A stretch of DNA of 10,478 nt, taken from the NCBI GenBank assembly GCA_029932495.1, contig JAOZPY010000069.1, forward strand, positions 1-10,478. The letters are read 5' to 3'. Origin of the DNA: Desulfobacterales bacterium. GTDB lineage: Bacteria; Desulfobacterota; Desulfobacteria; Desulfobacterales; JAFDCJ01. A program made the translations under genes and the position numbers. A model generated the notes under the pieces. It worked only from the letters and a program-made list of their open reading frames with translations. It did no database searches and was not told the DNA's origin. This document shows, piece after piece, positions 1-6,350 of the stretch. Every line of letters starts with the position of its first letter. Positions within the stretch are counted from its first letter, which is position 1.

Positions 1-913
1 CAGCCACGTCCGGGCGGTTGACGATGTCAGTTTCAACCTCAAGCAAAGCGAAATTTTGGGCTTCGTCGGTGAAAGCGGCTGCGGCAAATCCACCATGAGC
101 CGCACAATTTTACGGCTGACCGAGCCCACCGCCGGCCAAGTGTATTACAAAGGCACAGAAATCATGTCGCTGAGCAGGGCAGCATTTAAACATTACCGGC
201 CTAAAATGCAGCTGATATTCCAGGATCCGTTCGGATCATTGAACCCCCGCCGGACAGTTGCCGACACGCTGGCCCAGACGATCCGGATTCATGGATTGGC
301 CCCAGACCGGGTCAAGGAGGCGGCCTTGATTCATAAAACCCTCGAAGATGTGGAGCTGCGCCCGCCGGATCAATTCTGGCATAAATATCCGGCCCTGCTC
401 AGCGGGGGGCAGTTGCAAAGGGTGAGCATCGGCCGGGTGCTGGTGCTGCAACCAAGTTTTGTCATCGCCGATGAACCGATTTCCATGCTGGATGTTTCGG
501 TACGCATCGGCATCCTAGATCTGCTGCTGCAGATGAAAAAAAAATTCGGCATCTCGTTTATTTATATCACCCATGACCTTGTTACGGCCCGCTATATCTG
601 TGACCGGATTGCCATCACGTACCTGGGGCGGATCCTGGAAATCGGACCGGCTGAAGATATCGTTCATCATCCGCTGCACCCTTACACCCAGGCACTGATT
701 GCCGCGGTGCCGGACCCGGATCCCACCGTGCCCCAGTCGGAGCTGCCGATCAAAGGATATGTGCCTGCGGCTGCTGAAGAAAACCGGTCCAGCTGCAATT
801 TTTTACCCCGTTGCCCTTACGGGGATAAAAGGTGCCACCAGGCTAAACCCGATTTGCTCGATGCCGGCAATCAGCACCGTGTCGCGTGCTTTAAAGCGCG
901 AGATTTAAGTTAG
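1..913 (+). CDS. ABC transporter ATP-binding protein, oligopeptide/dipeptide type (5' end outside window)
   Basis: This is a cytoplasmic ATPase that powers a peptide-type (Opp/Dpp) ABC importer. The reading frame is open from base 2, so the true start lies upstream; the TTG at 56 is only an internal leucine. Counting from base 2, the visible protein has Walker A GESGCGKST at about 23-31, a Q-loop in LIFQDP near 74, the signature LSGGQ at 133-137, Walker B FVIADEP at 153-159 and the switch histidine in THD at 191. The C-terminal oligopeptide/HPY region has cysteines near 265, 271, 278 and 296, usual in this family (DppD/DppF, OppD/OppF). The ISMLDVS variant after Walker B resembles a subgroup of dipeptide importers. 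Substrate cannot be told: no permease or binding protein is in the window. The oxidoreductase remnant begins 7 bases after the stop, so the two were probably one operon. The family call is firm; assignment to the D or F subunit is not. Confidence 0.95.
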   Translation, partial: SHVRAVDDVSFNLKQSEILGFVGESGCGKSTMSRTILRLTEPTAGQVYYKGTEIMSLSRAAFKHYRPKMQLIFQDPFGSLNPRRTVADTLAQTIRIHGLAPDRVKEAALIHKTLEDVELRPPDQFWHKYPALLSGGQLQRVSIGRVLVLQPSFVIADEPISMLDVSVRIGILDLLLQMKKKFGISFIYITHDLVTARYICDRIAITYLGRILEIGPAEDIVHHPLHPYTQALIAAVPDPDPTVPQSELPIKGYVPAAAEENRSSCNFLPRCPYGDKRCHQAKPDLLDAGNQHRVACFKARDLS

Positions 914-920
914 GAAAAAC

Positions 921-1160
921 ATGAAAACGAGCGCAAACTTTCAACAAATCTCCTTCTGGCTTGACCCGCCGCCGATTTCAAAGTCATTTTCCACGGGCAA
1001 CCTGCCGGAAAAAACGCAGGTGCTGGTGATCGGCAGCGGGTACACCGGCACCACGGCGGCCATTCGACTCCGGCAGGCCTTGGTTCCGACCACTGGTCTA
1101 TTTTTATTTCAACCTGATAGACCGCTTTTTTTAGTTGCAATGAGTTATACCAAATGCTGA
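921..1160 (+). pseudogene. 5' remnant of an FAD-dependent oxidoreductase (DAO-like), truncated
   Basis: Residues 1-53 look like the start of an FAD-dependent amine or amino-acid oxidoreductase. There is a short leader with SFWLDPPP, then a beta strand and the dinucleotide-binding loop VLVIGSGYTG (about 34-43) followed by the helix TTAAIRL. Such enzymes usually run to about 370-500 residues; this frame stops at 79. After RLRQA (about base 1079) the expected second strand and acidic residue binding the FAD ribose are missing. The tail LVPTTGLFLFQPDRP resembles nothing and is encoded by AT-rich, terminator-like DNA. The other two frames also give no continuation, so this is not a simple frameshift. 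AGGA at 912-915 lies 5 bases before the ATG, and the gene sits 7 bases after the ABC ATPase, so it was once a normal operon member. The stop overlaps the MATE start by 7 bases. It is presumably non-functional. A misassembly would look the same. Confidence 0.75.
1095..1132 (+). terminator. terminator-like hairpin with T7 tract before the MATE gene
   Basis: GGTCTAT (1095-1101) and ATAGACC (1117-1123) form a perfect 7-bp stem with a 15-base loop. G·U pairs are possible at both ends of the stem. GC and then seven Ts (1126-1132) follow, which is the layout of a rho-independent terminator. The stem is only moderately GC-rich, so strength is uncertain. It lies inside the chimeric tail of the oxidoreductase remnant and 21 bases before the MATE start codon. 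It could be the original terminator of the deleted oxidoreductase gene, or an attenuator for the MATE gene. Confidence 0.5.
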
Positions 1161-2530
1161 CCCGCAAACACTTCCTGAATGTCATTACCCTGGGAGCGCC
1201 CCTTCTGGCCGGGATGGTATCCGAGTTTTTCATGTACATCGCGGATTCGGCCATGGTGGGACGCCTGGGAACCCAGTACCTGGCGGCCATTGCCATTGCC
1301 ACCCTGTTTGCCGAAATTATGTGGGTGATTGTCTGGCCCTTTGCCCCGGGGACCCAGGCCCTGGCAGCCCGCCGCTATGGACGGCAGAAGGCCGCCAAAA
1401 CTGCCGCCAGTACACTCTATATCCGCCTGCAGCGTCACACCGGGGAAATTCTTGACAACTCCATGGTGGTCTCTTTTGCAGTCGGCATTGCTGCAATGCT
1501 CATCGCTGCCTTTTCGCAGGACATTCTCCATTGGCTGCTGGATGACGCGCAGTTGGTGTCCCTGGCGGATTCCTATATCCGGATTATCAAGTGGGCCATG
1601 CCCCTGGCGGGTATATTTTATACCCTCTACGGGTTTCTGGCAGCGGTTAACTTGACCCGCGTGATCATGGTGGCCACGGTGGGATTCAATGTACTGAACA
1701 TCCTGTTCAATTACGTGCTGATTTTCGGCAAATTCGGTTTCCCGGCTTTGGGCATCGAGGGGGCCGCCGTTGGCACTGTTTTGTCCCAGGCCATGGGAAC
1801 AGCCTATTTGGCAGGCCATGTTTTTTTTGCGAAAAATACCAGAAACTACAAGTGCTGCAGATTTGGTGGCCTGCAGTTCGGTTTGATGAAAGACATTTTT
1901 ATCGCCTCGTGTCCCATGATGGCTCAGCTGGGCCTGGTTCTTTCCATCTTCCTATATTATGAATCCCTTATCGCCCGCATCGGCACCCTTCATCTGGCGG
2001 TGACCCATATTATCTTTACCATGTTCATGCTCAACCGCACCCTGATAGGCGGTTTTGCCGAAGGCGGATCGATTCTCATCGGCAATCATCTCGGTTGCGA
2101 CCAGCCGGAGGAGGCTGTGCGCTATGGATACGCCACGGAATATCTCGCGTTTTTTTTCGGTGTCATCCTGGTGGGGCTGATCCTGGTATTTCCGCAAGCC
2201 ATCGTCAAGATATTCAACCAGGAGCCGGAAACCATCGCCCTTGGCGTCAAGGGCCTGAGATTTTTTGCCGTTTTCATCTTCATCAATATCATTGGATTTC
2301 CTTTCGAGATTATCTTCACCCACAACGGCTGGGGCAGATATCCCCTGGTCACGGAACTGATTTCCATCGTGGTTTTCGCCCTGGGCCTGACCCTGCTGTT
2401 AACCCGCTATTTTAAAATGGGGATCTATGCGGCCTGGTTGTCCCTGGGGCTGTACATGGTGTGTTACTCGCTGCTGTTGGCCGCTGGTTTCTGGTCGAAA
2501 CGCTGGTTGCGGGTCCATGTGGAAACCTGA
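1154..2530 (+). CDS. MATE family efflux transporter
   Basis: This is an inner-membrane multidrug/toxin efflux pump of the MATE (NorM/DinF) superfamily, which expels cationic compounds using a Na+ or H+ gradient. The 458 residues match the usual family length of about 440-480, and the hydrophobic stretches fit twelve membrane segments in two halves. Supporting motifs are APLLAGMVSEFFMYIADSAM (about 15-34), FGFPALGIEGAAVGTVLSQ (194-212) at the end of the first half, and GGFAEGGSILIGNHLG (299-314) in the second half. The ATG at 1154 is the only possible ATG, because an in-frame TAG lies at 1118-1120; no good Shine-Dalgarno sequence precedes it. The upstream remnant ends at 1160, overlapping the start (ATGCTGA), so translation may be coupled. 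There is no room for a normal promoter between the hairpin and the ATG. The substrate is unknown; the closest subfamily cannot be told by eye. Confidence 0.93.
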   Translation: MLTRKHFLNVITLGAPLLAGMVSEFFMYIADSAMVGRLGTQYLAAIAIATLFAEIMWVIVWPFAPGTQALAARRYGRQKAAKTAASTLYIRLQRHTGEILDNSMVVSFAVGIAAMLIAAFSQDILHWLLDDAQLVSLADSYIRIIKWAMPLAGIFYTLYGFLAAVNLTRVIMVATVGFNVLNILFNYVLIFGKFGFPALGIEGAAVGTVLSQAMGTAYLAGHVFFAKNTRNYKCCRFGGLQFGLMKDIFIASCPMMAQLGLVLSIFLYYESLIARIGTLHLAVTHIIFTMFMLNRTLIGGFAEGGSILIGNHLGCDQPEEAVRYGYATEYLAFFFGVILVGLILVFPQAIVKIFNQEPETIALGVKGLRFFAVFIFINIIGFPFEIIFTHNGWGRYPLVTELISIVVFALGLTLLLTRYFKMGIYAAWLSLGLYMVCYSLLLAAGFWSKRWLRVHVET

Positions 2531-2635
2531 TTCAATATCCTCAAGTTTCAGCGGCAAGCGCCGATAATTCTATAGAAATGGTACCAACGCCGCCCGTGGG
2601 GTTTTATCGGCCGCAGGTGAATACCGGAGGAAATC

Positions 2636-3763
2636 ATGAAAAAACAGATCATTGCGTTTATCGATGAGCTGAAATCCAACAAGAAGCTGCCTTCATTTGA
2701 TGAAGCGGCCACCAAACAGGCCATCGTTCTGCGTCTGTTATCCTTTCTGGACTGGGATATTTTCAACGTGGAGGAAGTGTATCCCGATTATGCCGCCAAT
2801 TCATCGAGTGTCGCCTATGCCCTGCGGATTCGAAATACCAACAAGGTTTTCATCGAGGTCAAGCGGGTCCACGAAAAACTGGACAAGTATCAGAAAAATT
2901 TCGTTAATTTCGCCACCCGGGAATCGATCAACCTGGCCATTTTGACCAATGGGATCACCTGGTGGTTTTACCTGATTCCGGCCAAAGGGGGCTGGCAGCA
3001 AAAATGGTTTTATTCCATTGATCTTTTAAAGCAAAAACCGGAAGCCTATGCCCACCGACTGATCGATTTGCTGACAAAAAACAGGGTGGCCCGGGGCCAG
3101 GCACTTAAAGCAGCCAAAGCGCTCTTTCAGAAGAAAAAGCAAAAAATGGCGGCCGATTTTCTCCCGGAGGCCTGGAACAAAATCATTTCCGAACCCAATA
3201 AGATATTTGTCGAACTGTTGAGTGAAAACACCGAGAAACTGTGCGGTTATAAAATCGATTCCAAATCGGTGGAAAATTTTCTGGGCCAGCATATCGACAA
3301 ATGGCTGATTAAGGCGGCCCGCAGTTCCGGTGTCGCCCCACCGTCGGTCGCCATGGAACCGGAAATCATGGAACTCGGAGATGAGCTGCCTCCGGCTGCG
3401 CCGAAAAAGCAGCCAAAAAATCCCCCCCCGGCGTCTGAAAGTTACGCCGACAAATCAATCAAGGCCTTCAGTTTCAACGGTCGGACGCACACGGTTCGCG
3501 CCTGGGAGGATGTACTCATTACCCTTTGCAATCACTTTGCCGCCACCCATCCCAAGGATTTTGAAAAAGTACTGTGGATATCCAATGATCAGCGGCCGTA
3601 TTTTTCCCGCTATTCCGATCAACTTCGCATACCGGAAAAAATCAAACGCACGGACATCTGGGTGGAAACCCAGCTGAGCCCCGATGAAATCGTCAAAACG
3701 GCCGGCAAACTCCTGGCGGAGTTCGGCTACAGCAAGGCGGATCTTAGTTTTGATACCCACTGA
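2636..3763 (+). CDS. stand-alone HsdR N-terminal-like (PD-(D/E)XK fold) protein
   Basis: A 375-residue protein whose N-terminal part resembles the nuclease domain of type I restriction HsdR subunits. Residues 20-80 show the helix with TKQAIVLRLLSFLDWDIFN, the strand region EEVYPDY, then VAYALRI (59-65) and VFIEVKRV (71-78), which carries the E74-x-K76 catalytic pair. A helical stretch with AILTNGITWWFYL (101-113) follows, as in free-standing HsdR_N proteins. A Pro/Lys-rich linker (about 235-270) leads to a distinct C-terminal domain (about 276-375) with RAWEDVLITLC, RPYFSR and VETQLSPDEIVK. No helicase motor is present, and no hsdM or hsdS is nearby, so it is not an intact restriction system. 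In relatives as I recall them, VAYAL reads VDYAL, so the usual metal-binding Asp seems replaced by Ala60. GGAGG at 2626-2630 sits 5 bases before the ATG. Its role is unknown; DNA binding or cleavage is an inference. Confidence 0.8.
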   Translation: MKKQIIAFIDELKSNKKLPSFDEAATKQAIVLRLLSFLDWDIFNVEEVYPDYAANSSSVAYALRIRNTNKVFIEVKRVHEKLDKYQKNFVNFATRESINLAILTNGITWWFYLIPAKGGWQQKWFYSIDLLKQKPEAYAHRLIDLLTKNRVARGQALKAAKALFQKKKQKMAADFLPEAWNKIISEPNKIFVELLSENTEKLCGYKIDSKSVENFLGQHIDKWLIKAARSSGVAPPSVAMEPEIMELGDELPPAAPKKQPKNPPPASESYADKSIKAFSFNGRTHTVRAWEDVLITLCNHFAATHPKDFEKVLWISNDQRPYFSRYSDQLRIPEKIKRTDIWVETQLSPDEIVKTAGKLLAEFGYSKADLSFDTH

Positions 3764-3842
3764 GGCGCTATGAACGCCCGCGCGACGGCAGGATGCGTTT
3801 TTTAGCCTTGACAAAATCCAAGGGATCGCAGAACCTGATCCC

Positions 3843-5279
3843 ATGGAAACCACCTTCCTTTTTTACGACATCGAAACCACGGGGCTCAACAGGGCCTTTG
3901 ACCAGGTACTGCAGTTTGCGGCCATCCGCACCGACCGCCGACTGAACGAAATTGGCCGTCACAACATCAAAGTCAAGCTGCGGCCGGATGTCGTCCCGTC
4001 ACCGGCGGCAATCCTGACCAACCACATTTCCATCAGCGCTTTTTCATCGGGCCTGTGTGAATACGAGGCCATGGTGGAAATCCACCGCCTGATGAACCGG
4101 CAGGGCACCATCAGCATCGGGTATAACAACCTGGGTTTCGATGATGAATTTTTACGCTTTGCCTTCCACCGCAACCTGCTGCCCCCTTACACCCATCAAT
4201 TTAAAAGCGGTTGCGGCCGCATGGATCTGTACCCCATGGCCATTATTTACTGGCTTTACAAAAGGGAGGCATTAATCTGGCCGCAGATCGACGGCAAACC
4301 ATCACTGAAGCTGGAGCACCTGGGAGCAGCCAATCATCTGGCCGCTGGCCAGGCCCACGATGCCCTGGTGGATGTCGAGACCACCCTTGAACTGGCGCGC
4401 CGATTTATTAAACAAAAAAAAACTTGGGATTACCTTGAAGGGTATTTCGACAAAGAAACCGACCGGCATCGCACTGAAGAACTGCCGGTTGTTTTTGAAA
4501 GTGCCGCCGGCAGCCACCGCAAGGCCCTGATGGTGGCCGGTGAATACGGCCCCGCCCGGAATTATCAGGTACCGGTGATTTCCATTGGCAATTCGCTTGC
4601 GTACCCCAACCAGAGCCTGTGGCTGCGCCTGGACCTGCCGCAGCTGCAGCAAACCAGCGCTGAGGCCATCGCCGAAACCACCTGGGTGATCCGCAAACGC
4701 TTCGGAGAACCCGGTATCCTGCTGCCGCCTCACAAGCGCTACTGGCACGGTTTGGGAGATGAACGTCGGGCGCTTGGCGCGGAAAACATTCAATGGCTGA
4801 AACAAAATCCGGAACTCTTCCAGCACATCATAAATTATTACCGGCAGTTCAGCTACCCGTTCATCCCGGAGCTGGACCCGGATGCCTCCCTGTATCAAAT
4901 CGGGTTTTACTCCCGGAACGATGAAACAACATGCCGCGCGTTTCACCGGGCTTCCCCGGAAAAAAAGGCCAAGCTGATCGACCAGTTTTCAAGCCCTGAC
5001 GCCCGGGCGCTTGCCCGGCGTGTGCTGTGCAGAAATTATCCGTCCCATGTGCCGGACTCTTTTTTGCGGGAGTTTAACCAGTACCTGCAGCAAGTCAATC
5101 CCGGCAAAGCGGAAGATGCCATCGTCGATTACCGTCAAAACCGGCGCACAACGCCGGTCCAGGCCCTGGCCGAAATCAACGAACTGAAACAAAACGACGA
5201 GCTGAGCGCCGATGGTCGCCGCCTGCTTGACGATCTTGAAACTTACATTCTTTCCCGGTTCGCGCAAAAAACCCGCTAG
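3843..5279 (+). CDS. sbcB: exodeoxyribonuclease I (3'-5' ssDNA exonuclease)
   Basis: Exonuclease I digests single-stranded DNA from the 3' end to mononucleotides, acting in the cytoplasm in mismatch repair and recombination clean-up. The protein has 478 residues, close to the 475 of the E. coli enzyme. The DEDDh catalytic set is complete: D9 and E11 in FLFYDIETTG, the Asp pair near 100-101 in GYNNLGFDDEF, and H172 with D177 in AHDALVDV. QFAAIRTD (24-31), LEHLGAANHL (157-166) and the C-terminal YQIGFYS...RRVLCRNYP region (351-400) match the SH3-like and helical parts of the family. The ATG at 3843 is chosen because the first strand begins at once, as in E. coli, and no upstream in-frame start exists; its ribosome binding site is poor. 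It lies 79 bases after the HsdR_N-like gene with no clear terminator between, so co-transcription is likely. It ends 8 bases from the convergent DHH gene. Confidence 0.93.
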   Translation: METTFLFYDIETTGLNRAFDQVLQFAAIRTDRRLNEIGRHNIKVKLRPDVVPSPAAILTNHISISAFSSGLCEYEAMVEIHRLMNRQGTISIGYNNLGFDDEFLRFAFHRNLLPPYTHQFKSGCGRMDLYPMAIIYWLYKREALIWPQIDGKPSLKLEHLGAANHLAAGQAHDALVDVETTLELARRFIKQKKTWDYLEGYFDKETDRHRTEELPVVFESAAGSHRKALMVAGEYGPARNYQVPVISIGNSLAYPNQSLWLRLDLPQLQQTSAEAIAETTWVIRKRFGEPGILLPPHKRYWHGLGDERRALGAENIQWLKQNPELFQHIINYYRQFSYPFIPELDPDASLYQIGFYSRNDETTCRAFHRASPEKKAKLIDQFSSPDARALARRVLCRNYPSHVPDSFLREFNQYLQQVNPGKAEDAIVDYRQNRRTTPVQALAEINELKQNDELSADGRRLLDDLETYILSRFAQKTR

Positions 5280-5287
5280 GGCACGAA

Positions 5288-6211
5288 TCAGGTTGCATTG
5301 ATGACCTGCAGCATTTCTCGGACGACGTCGTCGGCCCGCTCATAGGCCACCTGGCAAGTGCCCACCTTTTTGTGACCGCCGCCGCCGTATTTCAAAGCCA
5401 TGGACCCCACGTTCACGCGACAGGTGCGGTTGATGATGCTGTGGCCAACGGAAATCATCGCAAATCCGTTATTTTTGCCGTCGACGATACGGATGGATAT
5501 GTTTTGCTCCGGATACAGGACGTATTCCAGGAAACGATTGCCGACTGGCATTTGTTCAACACCCCGAAAGTCAATAACGATTGCATCGCCTTCAATGCGT
5601 GTATGTTTGGATAGCATAGCTTGATAGCGTGATGTTTCTTCTCGATAGGCCTGGATGCGCTCCTGAAAATCCGCGGTTGCCAGGATTTCTTCAACAGTCA
5701 TGGTTCGCAACAGGTCGGGCAGTCGCTTCATCAGTTCGAAATTGCTGATGCGAAAGGTTCGTTTGTAGCCCAGACCGGTGCGCGGATCGACAATAAAGGC
5801 CAGCATCACCCAACCTCGGGGCGCCAGAATGTCATCTATCTCGAAGCCGGCCGAGTCGGCAATCCCGACGATTTTTACCAGGTCGGCAAATTTCTTTAAC
5901 TTTTCCGTGTAGGCGGCATTGGTCTGATAATATTCATAGATCACCTGGGCGGCGCTGGGGGCCGGTTTGCTGGCGCCTTTGAATCGGCCCTGTAAATTCA
6001 GCCGTTCGTGTTCACTGGAGTGATGGTCAAACCACAGAGCGCATCCTTCGACATAGGGTACATTGGCGAGGATATCATTTTCACCGATTTGCACCCGGTT
6101 ATCCTGCAGGTCCTTGGGATGAACATAAAAAATTTCGCCTGCCAGTCCCAGTTCAAGAAGTATGGCCGCGCATACCGAACCGTCAAAATCCGCCCGTGTT
6201 ACCAGTCTCAA
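5288..6211 (-). CDS. DHH/DHHA1 family phosphoesterase
   Basis: A soluble 307-residue metal-dependent phosphoesterase of the DHH superfamily (RecJ, NrnA, exopolyphosphatase-like proteins). Motif I is TRADFDG (5-11). The name-giving DHH triad is at 62-64 in LWFDHHSSEHER, and an Asp near 119 in GIADSAG is a plausible further metal ligand. The DHHA1 domain closes with GGGGHKKVGTCQV (276-288), the Gly-rich substrate-binding loop. Arg replaces the His often found at the start of motif I; I recall the same in related deltaproteobacterial proteins. Many such genes are labelled exopolyphosphatase, but oligonucleotide or cyclic-dinucleotide cleavage products are equally possible, so no substrate is claimed. 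The start is TTG at 6211: the upstream frame reaches a stop at 6235-6233 without any ATG, and GGGGGA (6222-6217) stands 5 bases before it. It has its own promoter and converges on sbcB. Confidence 0.9.
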   Translation of the reverse strand: MRLVTRADFDGSVCAAILLELGLAGEIFYVHPKDLQDNRVQIGENDILANVPYVEGCALWFDHHSSEHERLNLQGRFKGASKPAPSAAQVIYEYYQTNAAYTEKLKKFADLVKIVGIADSAGFEIDDILAPRGWVMLAFIVDPRTGLGYKRTFRISNFELMKRLPDLLRTMTVEEILATADFQERIQAYREETSRYQAMLSKHTRIEGDAIVIDFRGVEQMPVGNRFLEYVLYPEQNISIRIVDGKNNGFAMISVGHSIINRTCRVNVGSMALKYGGGGHKKVGTCQVAYERADDVVREMLQVINAT

Positions 6212-6216
6212 AGTTA

Positions 6217-6222
6217 TCCCCC
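6217..6222 (-). promoter_or_regulatory. ribosome binding site fixing the TTG start of the DHH gene
   Basis: On the minus strand GGGGGA is followed by five bases and TTG. No ATG or GTG exists in this frame between the start and the upstream in-frame stop at 6235-6233. The site therefore decides the rare TTG start at 6211. Confidence 0.65.
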
Positions 6223-6240
6223 AAAGCCGTATTTACAGTA

Positions 6241-6281
6241 TGCCCAGCAATAGTCGTAGCCATTGCACGTAATAACGGGCA
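6241..6281 (-). other. possible RNA hairpin in the 5' leader of the DHH gene
   Basis: In the predicted leader, UGCCC (6281-6277) can pair with GGGCA (6245-6241). Inside it GCAAUG (6266-6261) pairs with UAUUGC (6252-6247) around an 8-base loop, with one G·U pair. A 10-base bulge separates the two stems on the 5' side and a single base on the 3' side. It matches no riboswitch class I recognise. It may be chance, since the stems are short. Confidence 0.3.
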
Positions 6282-6299
6282 ATTCAGATTTAGATTTTA

Positions 6300-6328
6300 A
6301 TTATACGCAACCCGCCTGTTTCTGTCAA
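6300..6328 (-). promoter_or_regulatory. consensus sigma-70 promoter of the DHH gene
   Basis: Reading the minus strand, TTGACA (6328-6323) is followed by exactly 17 bases and TATAAT (6305-6300). Both boxes match the housekeeping sigma-70 consensus at all twelve positions with the best spacing. Transcription should begin near 6293, giving a leader of about 82 bases before the TTG start at 6211. It lies in the 139-base gap after the histidine kinase stop, so the DHH gene need not depend on readthrough from the kinase. Expression is probably strong unless repressed. Confidence 0.8.
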
Positions 6329-6350
6329 AAGCACTTCTTTTTTAAATCTG

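Noticed and set aside
1145..1819. 224-codon open frame on the minus strand
   Set aside because: It is antisense to the MATE gene, rich in Gly/His/Gln, shows no domain, and the plus-strand MATE motifs are clear.
2563..2577. GATAAT and the TTCTATAGAA palindrome before the HsdR_N-like gene as a promoter or operator
   Set aside because: No acceptable -35 box at 16-18 bases upstream, and a 10-bp palindrome is weak evidence.
2636..3763. An intact type I restriction-modification system
   Set aside because: Only an HsdR N-terminal-like domain is present. No helicase motifs, HsdM or HsdS are encoded anywhere in the window.
3770..3805. 11-codon ORF between the HsdR_N-like gene and sbcB
   Set aside because: Too short, no recognisable motif and no ribosome binding site. 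Not supportable as a gene.
3808..3836. TTGACA box upstream of sbcB as a promoter
   Set aside because: The -10 position 17 bases on reads GAACCT, a poor match, and transcription would start at about the ATG itself.
4302..4946. 214-codon open frame on the minus strand
   Set aside because: It is antisense to the exonuclease I gene, whose catalytic residues are intact in the plus frame.
6183..6263. 26-codon upstream ORF overlapping the DHH start out of frame
   Set aside because: There is no ribosome binding site before its ATG and no sign of a regulatory leader peptide. It is probably chance.
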